From: Chara braunii | Taxonomy: Eukaryota; Streptophyta; Charophyceae; Charales; Characeae | Assembly: GCA_003427395.1 (NCBI GenBank) | Contig: BFEA01000577.1 | Span: 681,735-714,320, forward strand | Length of the DNA stretch: 32,586 bases | Reading direction: 5' to 3' | Shown here: one piece after another, positions 1-10,800 of the stretch | Layout of the letters: every line of letters begins with the position of its first letter | Position numbering within the stretch: the first letter of the stretch is position 1 | Program-made: the position numbers and the translations under genes | Notes under the pieces: model-generated | The model's input: only the letters and a program-made list of their open reading frames with translations | Databases searched by the model: none | Told to the model about the DNA's origin: nothing

Positions 1-25
1 TGGGGTGGGGTGCGTGTGCGTGTGC

Positions 26-58
<33 letters not shown>

Positions 59-115
59 GTCGGGTGCGGGTGCGGGTGCGTATGCGTCTGTGTGCGGTGG
101 GGTGGGGTAGGGTGC
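1..115. repeat. GT-rich simple repeat
   Basis: The first ~115 bases are almost pure G/T, with a (GT)n run followed by GGGTGC-type variants. Any reading frame here is a by-product of the repeat. Confidence 0.9.
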
Positions 116-235
116 TTCCTCGGCCGCGGCTGTCCGCCTCTCCTTTTTCCTTTTCCCGCCCGCCTCCCTCCCTCCGCGGCTTCTATTCTCTTTTTGACTT
201 GTCGTTTTCTTCCCGCCCAAAACTGAAAAGAAACA

Positions 236-385
236 GCCACAAAAAAAAAGGAAAACTCCGAGTTGGAAACTAAAAAAGGGGAAATGAAAAACAAAAATGC
301 AAAGAAAAAAATAAATAAAAACGCAGTTACGAAAACCAAAAAAAAAAAAAAACGCAGTTTGCAAATTAAACCAAAAAAAAATGGG
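236..385. repeat. A-rich low-complexity tract
   Basis: Several poly-A runs separated by short mixed sequence. It could be an old retroposon tail, but no element body could be matched to it. Confidence 0.6.
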
Positions 386-866
386 GCGTCCTTCCTTTCC
401 GACGGCCGCTCGACCCCGTGGGCGCGCTCCTTCGTTTCTTGGCGCGCTGTGAACAATTCGGTATGCGCGCCGCTCTGCGGGCTCCCCCTCCCTCGATCGC
501 CTTCATCCGCCGGCGCGAATGAAAACTTCGGCCTGATTCCGGCGTGCAGCGGAACACGACCTCCCCCCGCGGGCCGCTCGCGCTTAAGGGGTAGGATTTA
601 AGAGTAAGGAGAGCGGTGACTCTCACTCAGATTGAGCAGTATGAGGTTGAAGGTCTGTAGCGTGGAGAAATTCAAGCTTGTTCAATGTGGTTATGCTGCG
701 ATATATAATCCTCTACGACATTGTTCATTTTCAATTCCACTTCCTCTCAGGAGACTGTGTTGTTCCTAGGAGTTAAGGTTTGCTCAAACTCTTCCCTTGA
801 TCTTTTATGGTGATCAAGGGATTCAGAAGGTGAAGACTCGACTCTTGAATTGAGAACACAAGGGTG
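386..866. other. no recognisable feature
   Basis: GC-rich unique-looking sequence (386-600) then mixed sequence. Overlapping frames on both strands show no known domain and no homolog elsewhere in the window. Confidence 0.5.
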
Positions 867-1113
867 AGGCTGGTTCTGAGCAGATGGAGTGGCACAGGAT
901 AGCAGAACCCGTTGTTGGTCAAAGTGTAAACTAGCTTCTGGAGATTCTGCTTTTGGGGGTTGGTACACCGTGATTCTTGGACAAGGGTGGTCAGTAGGAA
1001 GGCTGGTTCTGAGCAGATGGAGTGGCATAGGGTAGGAAAACCCATTGTTGGTCAAAGTGTAAACTAACTTATGTAGATCTCCTCTTGGGGGTTAGTACAC
1101 TCTTGAACATAAG
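867..1113. repeat. two-copy tandem duplication, 133-bp period
   Basis: The segment starting AGGCTGGTTCTGAGCAGATG at 867 recurs at 1000. Both copies continue through a shared GTTGGTCAAAGTGTAAACTA core and a GGGGGTTrGTACAC motif before diverging. The minus-strand frames here exist only because the duplication repeats them. Confidence 0.85.
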
Positions 1114-1442
1114 CACAAATAATCCTCAAGGTTGGGAAGCAAAGCGGATAAGGAGCTCTCTTCCTACTAAGGTTGTTGCTCCTCTGGTGAACACAACTTC
1201 CCATAAGGTAGGATCCATATTGATAGCCATGCTATCACATATTTCCAACCATGCTAAATGATTATTGGGAGTACATGATTTTATTTTATTTTTTTGTTTT
1301 TTTTGTTTTTTTGTTTTGTTTCAAGATGTACCTGCCAATTGAGGCCGGAGAGAAGGCAAGAACCATTTTTTCTTTTCTTTTTTTAAAGAAAGTAGTTCTA
1401 AAAAAGGTTCAGGGCCAGATTACTTCATCTTTTCTTGTTCTT
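1114..1442. other. no recognisable feature; T-rich run
   Basis: Mixed sequence with a T-rich run around 1270-1320. No coding or repeat assignment could be supported. Confidence 0.4.
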
Positions 1443-1608
1443 CTTCACGATTTCAGTTTAAAATCCACTTAAGGCATCGCTCGAAGACAACACATCCCCA
1501 CCCGACCCTAAAGCTGGGTTGCATACATTCACAATTTTCCTCGCTTTGGCACAACATTTGTGAAATTGTGACTGAAGCGCATTTTCAAACTGAAACTGTG
1601 AATGCGCC
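1443..1608 (-). mobile_element. MITE family 1, copy a
   Basis: The left end (TTCACGATTTCAGTTT...) and right end (...CTGTGAATGCGCC) are imperfect inverted repeats of ~33-38 bp. The interior (about 1484-1535), read on the minus strand, aligns with the interior of copy b at 16524-16685 (shared TGAATGTATG, AGGTGGGG and TGTGTTGT blocks in order). Size is 166 bp. No transposase is encoded and no superfamily can be assigned. Target-site duplication was not resolved. Confidence 0.7.
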
Positions 1609-1622
1609 CTAGTTTTTCCTTC

Positions 1623-1641
1623 AAAAAAAAAAAAAAAAAAA
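1623..1641 (+). repeat. poly-A run
   Basis: About 18 consecutive A just after MITE copy a, preceded by T-rich sequence. It might be an independent retroposon tail. Confidence 0.8.
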
Positions 1642-1998
1642 CATTCACTGTCCTGAAACACAGTTTGTCATGTGTGTACCCTTCAGTCACATGAACTGGG
1701 TTGTCGACCAAGTTTACTCTATTATGGGATGCACTATGATGGCCAATTAGACCCAACAAGCGTGGTTCTTCCATCATGCACGGGCCCTTATCCCTGCATG
1801 ATCGAGGATGCCTGCTGTTTCTCTAAAAAAAATAAACAAATTAAATAGGAGCCAGTGACCTGCTTATGGACTTGAATGTAGCCCACAAATGTGGAGGTAG
1901 AGGGGCACCGGTACAGTGGGAGGGCTACAAAGGGGGCCCGGAAGACCAATAGAGGCCAGGGCACGACTGCAAGGGAGACCTAGTGGAGGCCCAAATGC

Positions 1999-2181
1999 AA
2001 GCAGTGTGGAGGGCCCAATGCAGGCCGTCTGGAGGGTCCAGTGCCAGCCTCGGAAGGGTGCACTGCAAGCAGTTGAGAGGACCCACTGCAAACCCTTAGG
2101 TGGGACCAATGCAAGTCGTCGAGAGGGCCCAGTGCAAGCAGTCTGGAGGGCCCAGTGTAAGTCGTCTCGAGGACCCAGTGG
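1999..2181 (+). repeat. 23-bp minisatellite, 8 units
   Basis: Eight consecutive units (one of 22 bp) of the form AAGYmGTyTGGAGGGCCCAG + TGC. Units start at 1999, 2022, 2045, 2067, 2090, 2113, 2136 and 2159. The frames on both strands are repeat translations; a 23-bp period does not preserve frame, which argues against coding. Confidence 0.9.
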
Positions 2182-2337
2182 AAGCCACCGGGTAAGTGAG
2201 CGGGGTCTGGAAAATTGCCTGTAGTCTGCCAAAATCTGGGAATGGCTTGTGCTTGCCTGGGTGGTTAACACTAGGGTAGAATTTCTTTTGCATCGTGCGG
2301 AAGTCAATTGAAGTCCATAGACGTTGGAACTTGTGTG

Positions 2338-2630
2338 TGGACGTGGACGCGGGTTTCCCTTGGGGAGGCGAGAGGAGGCTTAGCTCATCGCCGCGTGGGT
2401 TCGCCACGTTAGCCACGGCAGGCTCGTAGGGACGTGGACGCGGGTTTCCCTTGGGGAGGCGACATGTGGCAGCAGGAGCGGACGCCTTGGCGGTGACATC
2501 AGAAAACCACGACAGTGCGAGAGGCGAACACTTGATCGCCTAGAAATCACCATGTCAGTCGCAGCAGGCTCGTGGGGTCGTGGATGTGAGCCTCCCTTGG
2601 GGAGGCGACAGGTGGCAGTAGGAGCGGACT
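2338..2630 (+). repeat. three dispersed direct repeats (about 45-50 bp)
   Basis: A block with core TCCCTTGGGGAGGCGA occurs near 2341, 2431 and 2578. The last two also share GTGGCAGyAGGAGCGGAC downstream and GCAGGCTCGTrGGG upstream. Spacing is uneven (about 90 and 147 bp), so it is a decayed tandem series. Confidence 0.8.
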
Positions 2631-2824
2631 TCTTGAAAGTGGCCTTAGGTGTTTGGCAAACTCTCAGGGGTTTGCTTGGTGGAGCCGATCTGAAGGTACG
2701 AGCACGGGCTTCGGGACAGTGTTGACATCGTTGTCCGTGTGTTTGGGAGAATACGCAAGCTCCATTCAGCGACTGAAGGCGCTTCGGAACGAAGGCGGTA
2801 TTTCGGGCGTCTGACGTCAAATCC

Positions 2825-3784
2825 TCCTTCCTCTCATCGTCCCCATCGCTGTCTCTTGTCTTCGTATCATCGTCCTCGTCCTCCTTCCCTCCCCATCATC
2901 AATCCCCCCTGTCCCTCTTCTCCCCGGTCCAGCCCCCCTCCGCGTTCCTGCTTCAATCCTGACCATCATCGGCCCTAGGCACTAATTACCCATATCGTCC
3001 CCTCTTCTCATCTACATTGAGTCCTCCTGAACCTCTCGGCATCTTCTCCCTGTCTTTATCCTCCCTCCCTCCTCATCATCAATTCCCTCTGATTCCCTTG
3101 CTTCATCCCCCCTGTAACTCTTCTCCCCGGTCCAGACCCCTCCGCGTTCCTGCTTCAATCCCGACAATCATCGACCCTAGGCACTAATCACCCATCTCGT
3201 CCCCTCTTCTCATCTACATCCAGTCCTCCTGAACCTCTCGGCATCTTCTCCCTGTCTTCATCCTCCCTCCCTCCTCCTCATCAATTCCCCCCGATTCCCT
3301 TGCTTCATCCCAATCATCATCAGCCCCATGCACGCATCACCCATCTCAACCTCGTTTCTTTTCTACATTAAATCCACCTGAATCTCTCTCCCTTGGTTAT
3401 CCACTTACTCCTTCTCCGGGCTCTCCCCCCTCTTCTCATCATTTTTCCTTGAACCCTTCCCCCCCTAACCCTTCGCTACCTACCATCGAATCCTCCTGAA
3501 CCTTGTTCCCTTGGTGCCGCACTTGCTCATCAGTGTCATCACCACCACTTGCTCATCATGCAACGCCTCTCATCGTTTCCCCGTAGTCATTCGTCATCCT
3601 ATCCCTGACTTCATCGCCCCCCTCCGCAGTCCTACTTCACCCCAATCATCATCAGCCCCCGTACACTCATCACCCATCTCAACCTCGTTTCTTCTCTACA
3701 TCAATCCCCCCCCCCTTTTCTCATCAATCTACCTAGTACCCTTCCCCCCAAGTCCTTCGCAGCCCAACCTCATCCTCCTCCTCC
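2825..3784 (+). repeat. pyrimidine-rich tandem repeat, ~203-bp unit
   Basis: Almost purine-free on the + strand. A unit containing TCTTCTCCCCGGTCCAG, CCTCCGCGTTCCTGCTTCAA, CCCTAGGCACTAAT and CCTGAACCTCTCGGCATC occurs at about 2914 and again about 203 bp later. A third, partial copy follows at about 3290-3390. A further partial copy (CCAATCATCATCAGCCCC...ACCCATCTCAACCTCGTTTCTT) lies at about 3646-3700. The long open frames here are composition artefacts. It precedes the LINE ORF1 by less than 1 kb. Confidence 0.75.
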
Positions 3785-3892
3785 TCAGCTTGTCCACTCT
3801 CTGCTTTTTGTGACACACCCAGCTGCGACTGTCCCTCCTCAACTTGCCCACTCTCTGCTGGTGGCGACGCACCCAGCTGCAGCGAATGTAGC
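3785..3892 (+). repeat. 54-bp direct duplication
   Basis: Two adjacent copies share CCACTCTCTGCT and CACCCAGCTGC, with CTTGtCC at 3789 and CTTGcCC at 3843. Confidence 0.75.
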
Positions 3893-4079
3893 GTCGCTAC
3901 CAACGACCCCTCGTGCCCTCTTCTATACCACCCCCTCTCCTTCTCCTTTGATCCAGTTGCGATGCTCCACACCATCCGCCTCCTTGCTTTCTCTCCTGCC
4001 CCAATATCCGGCGGCTTCCCTTTCATCTTGTTAAACACACACCCCATTATCATCATCACCTCCATCCCCGTCTGATCCC

Positions 4080-4440
4080 CTGGAGGTGGAGAAGATGGAG
4101 AAGCGACGGAGAAGAGCGGGGGAAGGAGAGAGGTACAAAAATCTACAGGGGTGAGGGTAAGGGAGGGAAGGAGAAAGGTGGGAAGGTAGTTCAGAAGGGA
4201 GAAGAAGGAAATAAATCTAGAAGAAAGGTTGTCGTTGATCGGATTGATCGGATTGTGCGGGGCCAGTCTGTTTTCGTCGGGTTTCAAGCTCGCAGCAGAA
4301 GGATGAGACACAGTTGGTCTGGAGAACCGGAAAGGAGAAAGGAAGAGGGGAAGCCTAAACGGGCGGAGGGAGGAGGCGAGCTCAGAAAGGAGAATAGGCG
4401 CTTGCAGTGATGAGGAGCACAACAAAGCTCAGCAGGAGGC
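4080..4440 (+). repeat. purine-rich tract
   Basis: Strongly A/G-rich on the + strand, immediately after a kilobase of C/T-rich DNA; the skew flips at about 4040-4080. No protein domain is recognised on either strand; the 230-codon minus-strand frame spanning the flip is low-complexity Pro/Ser- then Glu-rich. Confidence 0.6.
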
Positions 4441-4666
4441 ACGTGGCAAGGAGAGGGGTGACCTATCTTCTCCTATCTTCCTCTCCCCCACCATTGCCCC
4501 TTGTCAACCCCCCCGCGACCATCTGTGCAGAAGAAAACAACCAAAAATAAATACTTATCGAAAATACACAAAAAAGTAGGAAATTAGGATTAGGCACATC
4601 TAAAAAAACAAAAAAAGAATAGCTAGACTCTCGCACTATCAGAGGATCCACAAGAGAGCAGAATCT

Positions 4667-7600
4667 ATGCTCCTCTTTAGAGGGGCCATGAGACAAGCTG
4701 CCGTGAAGCTCCTGGCAACACCCCCAATGAAACCACGCAAAGGGAAAGAACGAATCACCTGCGAAGCAACAGAAACACAACCCACAGTCCAAGAGGGCAA
4801 CATTCTCCCGCAGGGACATGAAGGGGAAGGGGGCAGTAGGAGCAAGCCACAGGGGGAGCACTCCAAGGGGAATGAGTCACGCGAGGGCCAGCCAGCATGG
4901 ACAGGGGGGGAACGCCAGAGATTGGACTCGGCCGGACCTGCAGGCCCCGGGCAATCGAAGAGGGAGGGGGGGCAATTAAGGAAGCAAGAGACATGGGCTG
5001 ATAAACTTAAAAGCCCCTTCCAAAACAAAACCCTCCAGGTACAAAGAAAGGACTCTCTAGCCCAGACCCTCCACCTCCCCCTGTCCAGTCTCTCCACAAC
5101 TCGAGCCTTCTTCCTCTCATGTTTCCTTACGCCCTCGGAGCAGAAAGTCGTGGAAAGTGGCAGAAGGAAGATGCAGGTCAAATCCTACCCCCTGCAAAAG
5201 ATGGCTGAACAGCCTGAACGTGATACCATCTACCAGAAACATACAAACAACTAGGTCTTCCACGACGATGCGGCTTTCAAATCCATTAATGACAAAATTA
5301 AGTGGATAAGCAAGTAGCTAACGTCTCTCAAAGGCTGCGCGGAGGCAACGTAGGACGACTTCTTAATCCAACCAATCTCATCCACCATCTTCACGATCCT
5401 GTGCCTTCACGAGAAAGACAAACAGGCAATCGATGGATGGAGGAAATTGAGATGTGACCGTTTAGAGGTACGCATTTACCCGTGGGCCCCGCTGAAACAG
5501 GGACCAGAGGAAAAGAGGGCTCAAATGATGGAAGAACACTATTGGGTTGAATTTAGGCACATTCCCATAGAAATCCAGGCCGCTTTCATCCATGATTTGG
5601 GGGAACAATACGACATTGTGGACTTTATTGATCCCCTCCCATCCTACGTACGCAGAAGAGATGACTACCTGATGCTGACCCTCGATTTCCCGCCCTCCCA
5701 ACCTTTCGCAATGGATGCCATAATCCTTTATAGGGTGGGAGGCAAGGAATATAGGATAGACACCGCCCACAAATGTAGGCCCTAGTGCTTCCGCTGCAAA
5801 GCATACGGACACCTCTGCACGGACACTGCCTGTCCCAACAACCCCGGCAAGCAAAATAGGGTCACTGGCCGCCTTCTGCGAGAACCCATCCGGGAAAACA
5901 TGTGGAGGACTATGGACCCATGACACAAAGGGTGGGTATACGTAGAAGGGGGGGGGGGGGAATGGAAGGCCAAATGGATGGAAGTTGGAGAAGCCCGGTG
6001 AACCAAATTGGGATACTAAACCCCCGGACACATGGACACCGGCAGAGACATAGGTCCTCAAAACCCACCAGCAGTCTGCTGAAGGGAGCAAGGATCACCA
6101 CAAAGTCGGGGTAGAACCGACAACCCCCCCACTAGTTATGCAACAAGAACAACAACCGCAATTGAAGAGAGACAGTCGGGGGGCTATACAGGAACCGAGG
6201 TACGAGTAGACACATGGTAATCTGGAGTGGAGAACCATAACACCCGTGACACCCCTGGGGAAGCAAAAGCAACCAGAGGCCCCCCCCCTTCCGGGCCCTT
6301 CACCACGGGAGTATTTACAAGAGAAAGAAGAGGGGCAAACACCTAAAACGGCGAAGAAGCAAGGACATACTGGGGTAGTGGAGAAGGGGCAGGGGACAAG
6401 GGGGGTACAAACACCGTACAAGGATGTTGGGTAGCGGAAAAGGGCCAAGGGACAGGGGGGGGGCAATCACCAAACAAGGAGAACTCAACATCCAACAGTA
6501 AGGAGCACCAACAAGCTCAACCCAGAGAGGAGGAAGAGGTAGGCCCTCCAGCCGGACCATCCCCTGATACTGATCCCTTCAAGGATGCCTTCGGCTCCGC
6601 CCCGATGGATATAGGACCGTCTCCCCTCCCTCCCACACCGGCCGCTGAGGAAGTCCCACTAGAGCAGCAAATTCCGGTGGAAAAAAAATTGATTCAGTTA
6701 GCCGACTAGCTTCTCAACAGCTTGAAAGATAGGTACGACCAGTTGACGGACGGCTTCTGGGACGCCACTTACGTGAGCCTCTTCCCCATCCTTGACGACA
6801 GCCCCAGCCTCAAGAGAGCCCTAATGGAGGGCTTGCCCCCCGAGATGCTATGGCCAGAAATCGGCTCTCGGGTTTTACTGACAGTGGCAGAGCTCCTTCC
6901 GCCCCCGACCTCAAATGAAGGGTCAGACACACAAGAAAAAAGTGATTCCCAAACAAGAGGGAAAAAGAACAGGGGGAAGGAGTACAAAGAAGAAACTGCA
7001 GGGGAGGGTAGCCAAAAGCAGCAAGAATCAGTCCCTCACTGCTCAGAACAAGGAACATCAACGGAGGTGCCAAAGCAGACAGATACAGATACTACAACGG
7101 ACAAAGAACACAGGCAAACACAACCGCCAGGAAGGTCCCCCCCTGAAAACCCCAAACCAGAAACGGGGTCACTGCAGGAGAACGAGCCAAACAAGAGGCG
7201 TCGACTAAGACAATGCTTGGAACAAGGTCGGGGGAGCGGGAGTGTATCTTCGGAAGGAATCCCTCTTATACCAGTAAGGAAAAATAAAGGCACTTGGGAA
7301 GTGGGCCTCTCCCCGTCAGAAACGGGACAACAAAAAGAGGCAACTTTGAAAGGGTGGTCATCCTATCAAGATTATGGGAGGGAGGGGGAGAAGGTATTCC
7401 AGATGGATTTCGATAGATTTGTGGCCACACAGTATGAACCGGGGGTTGAGGCTACATGGATGGCTAGGGAGGGAACAACGCACATAGCTCAAAGCGTGAC
7501 CTTCGCTCGTTTCAGTGAACACAAGGAAGCAGGTATGATTTGGATATCACATCCGGAACTGCTGGAAGTGCATCAATCGAGAATTAGGAAGAGCGCCCTC

Positions 7601-7771
7601 TGAAATGCCGCGGATGTCGAGCACTGCCTATGCTCGCTCCTCCGACACGACATCCTGCAAGTCCCCTCCATCCTGGACAAAGTAGGTTGGGTAAGACTGA
7701 AGAGTTATGGACAGTCCTGAGCCCAGGAATCAGTAGCAGCAGTCTAGAGACTGGCAGCCCAGCCTAGGTAA
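4667..7771 (+). pseudogene. LINE ORF1 (nucleic-acid-binding, DUF4283-like + CCHC knuckle), broken
   Basis: ORF1 of L1 elements makes the RNA-binding partner of the ORF2 protein. The first frame starts at 4667 and contains a TWADKLK motif near 4990-5010, like the 'WAD/WAS' start of plant ORF1 proteins. About 5447-5785 encodes the DUF4283-like fold (WVEFRHIPIEIQAAF, then YRVGGKEYRIDTAHKCRP). It is followed directly by a knuckle CFRCKAYGHLCTDTAC (5786-5833). A charged, low-complexity region follows, then a second well-preserved stretch (6722-7600). In-frame stops: TAG at 5252, 5315, 5351, 5783, 6707 and 7745; TGA at 5921, 7601 and 7718; TAA at 7769 may be the original end. There is at least one frameshift between 5924 and 6540, in G-runs. 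Most stops sit where tryptophan would fit. Confidence 0.8.
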
Positions 7772-7826
7772 GGACGAACTTCAGGTCTTTTACGGTAAAG
7801 ACAAGACCTGAAACAGGGCAACACAG

Positions 7827-10800
7827 ATGGCGGACTTGGACTTGCGCACACTTAATGTTAATGGGTTGGCCTCAACAAGTCCGTAGAAACGAAAGGATGT
7901 GTTAGAACAAATTAGGGGAGTAGGTGAGAGGCATTGGCCAGATCTGATCTGCCTCCATGAAACCCACATCATGAACTCTCTAGAACACACCAGAACTCAT
8001 AACCTAGTCTGGCCCCATAAAAAAATAGTGGCCCACGCACCGAGGCCAGGGTCGGCGGGGGGGGCGATATGAATCCCCCCCGACTCTCGGGTGGACGTCA
8101 TCCACTTAGCAACATACATGAAGGAAGGGAGGTGGGCGGCAACCCTCCTCATGCTGGAGGTAGAAGTAGTCTGCGTACTATGTGTCTATGACCCCAGTGA
8201 CATAGAACATCGCAAGATGTTCTTCGAGCACATATGGGCTCAACTGCCGCAATGCGTCCCGACGATTATTGCAGGGGACTTTAATGCAGCCCCTGATTGC
8301 AACATAGACAGATGGAGAATTCCCTCCCCGTGTCCTACCTATATTGAGGAAGACGAAGGTATCATCCGCAAGCTTTGTGAGGAGGAGCACCTATATGACT
8401 CCTTTAGACGCCTCCACCCACAGCGGAAACTCTTCACCTGCATACGCAACAGTGGGAAGCCACTCCAATCCTGATCCAGAATAGACCTCATCCTAGTGGC
8501 GGAAGATTTGGACAGAGCGCTGCAAGCAGCTGCGTTCTTCCCACAGAGCCCATGGCCAGGGGCAGACCATAAAATGTGTGCGGCACTGCTTAGGTTCCGC
8601 AAGAAGCCGGATAAGGGACCTAGGTTTTACAAGCTCAACACATCTCTCCTGAAGCTGACACAATTTCGCGACTTCCTCAGAGATGTTTGGGATTACTGGC
8701 AATCCACACGAGACCGTCATGATTCACTGATTAAGTGGTTTAACGACGGGCTAGCCTTTATGGCCAGGAAATGCAATGAATTTTTGAAAATACGAGCGGA
8801 AGAGAAGTATGCACATAAAATTGATATTCAAGAGAAAATCTGGAATCTTGAACAGAAAAATAGCAGTGCACCACACCCCAGACGGCATCCGCAGAGATAC
8901 AACAGTTGAAGAAACAACTCCTGACCTTTGCTCAAAATAGATGGCACAGATCTATCATACGGGGAAAATTAACTAGACACTCCTCGGAAGGCCAAAATGA
9001 TGCATCTTTCTTCGCACAAGCCCAAACAAGGGCCAGAAGCACCTTCATAGAATGACTATATGATCTAACTAAAACATGAGAGGTGGTCTCTTACTCCTCG
9101 GCACACGGTCTGAAAGCAGTTAGGGACTTTTATAAAGAACTGTTCACATCGAACCTAGCAGGGGAACCTGAGCAATCGAGAACATGTGATATCGAAGACT
9201 TTCTAACCCCCCTCTCCTAGAAAACTGATTGTCAACGAGAGGACCCGGATAAACCCCTGCGAAAGGATAAAATCTGGAAAGCCCTCCTGCAGATGGAGGA
9301 GGACAAAACCCCCGGGGTGGATGGGTTCCCCAAAGAATTTTGGGAGGAAATGTGGCCCCCTATGTCAACGGACCTAATGGAGTATTATAGACAGGTTATA
9401 GCATCAGGTAACATGGGGGAGCTCACAGGTCAAGGAATTTTTACACTGCTCTACAAGAAAGGAAATAAAACAAACATTAAAAATTATCGCTCGATCACAC
9501 TCCTCACCGTTGTATACAAGCTGGTAGCAAAGGCCCTGACAAATAGGATGATCCCAGTCCTAAAGGATTTAATTCACCCGGCACAAACTGGGTTTATGCG
9601 CAAAAAAACATACGATCACGTAGACTGAAGATTCCTGGATAAATGCTTGTTGAAAATGAACTTCAGTCCGGAGTTCCGGGATTGGATAAGAATACTCCAC
9701 TGCAATGCGACCACACGAGTACAAGTGAACGGGTTCCTAGCTCCGGAGATACAACTTCAGCGCTCAGTACAGCAGGGGGACCCGTTAGCCCCATTCCTGT
9801 TTCTCGTAGTGATGGAAGCCTTGACAGCCAATATGGGAACAAACCAAAAACTTTGTAGACTCCGTCTGACAGGCATCCCAGAGGAAGTCATTCTTGTCTA
9901 CTCGATGTTTGCGGATGACCTGACAATAGCTGTAGAAGCCACCCAGAATAATGTGGAATAAATTCAAGCTCTGATGGGGCGCTTCACCCAGGTCTCGGAC
10001 ATGTCTATATCCTGGGGAAGCAAGACACAGGGCTGGTGGGTCCACTTTCACGAGGTACATCCTCCAAAATAGCCGAAGGTGGAATGGAGACCCCTCGAAG
10101 AACAGATCCGAGTCCTAGGGTGACACTTACCGCCTTTGGCCCACTGACAAGCAACGACAAATGGGAAAAGAAAAATACTTCCATCTTCGGGAGAGCGCTG
10201 ATCATCAATAAATTTGTGCTAGCATCAATATGGTATAAATCAGCTCTTTGGCACCTAAGCAAGCCCAGAGTCAGGACCCTCAAACGGCACCTAGTGACCT
10301 TCCTCTGGCGAGGGAATCACGAGCAACAAAATGTGATTAATCAGGTGGCTTGGGACACGCTAATCCAACCGAAGACCAGGTGAGGTTTGGGTCTGTTGGA
10401 CCCCTCTCTACAAGCTATAGCCCTTTCAATCCACTGAGTCAAAAGATTGATTATTGGTATAAACCCTCCATGGCGGGACCTGGCGAAGGAACAGATCTGT
10501 AGACTCGCACCAAAACCCAACAACAGAGTGGACCCACTCACATGGCTCGAAGACCGGTTTTGGTCCATCCCCCGGCCCAACACACACTCAACAATGGAAG
10601 GAGACAGAGGACCAGCAAGACAAGACCTCATCGAGGACAAGTTCTGGGTCAATCTCATTCGAAACTGGAGAATGTTGCCGCTCCCAAATAGACCGTCTCC
10701 TGAACACCTGGAGGAAATCCTGCGCTAACCCCTGTTTGGAAATAGAGCCATCACGGACAGGCAAGGCCGGGTTTTCTGCAGCTTAGACCCCCGTTGGCAC

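Noticed and set aside
5-273. Open frames at the left edge
   Set aside because: They translate a GT-rich simple repeat.
1864-2416. Long frames on both strands over the 23-bp minisatellite
   Set aside because: Repeat-driven; the period is not a multiple of three and both strands are open alike.
3733-4425. 230-codon minus-strand ORF
   Set aside because: Spans the pyrimidine/purine switch and a 54-bp duplication; composition explains it and no domain is recognisable.
4639-6560. Minus-strand ORFs of 180 and 209 codons
   Set aside because: Antisense shadows of LINE ORF1.
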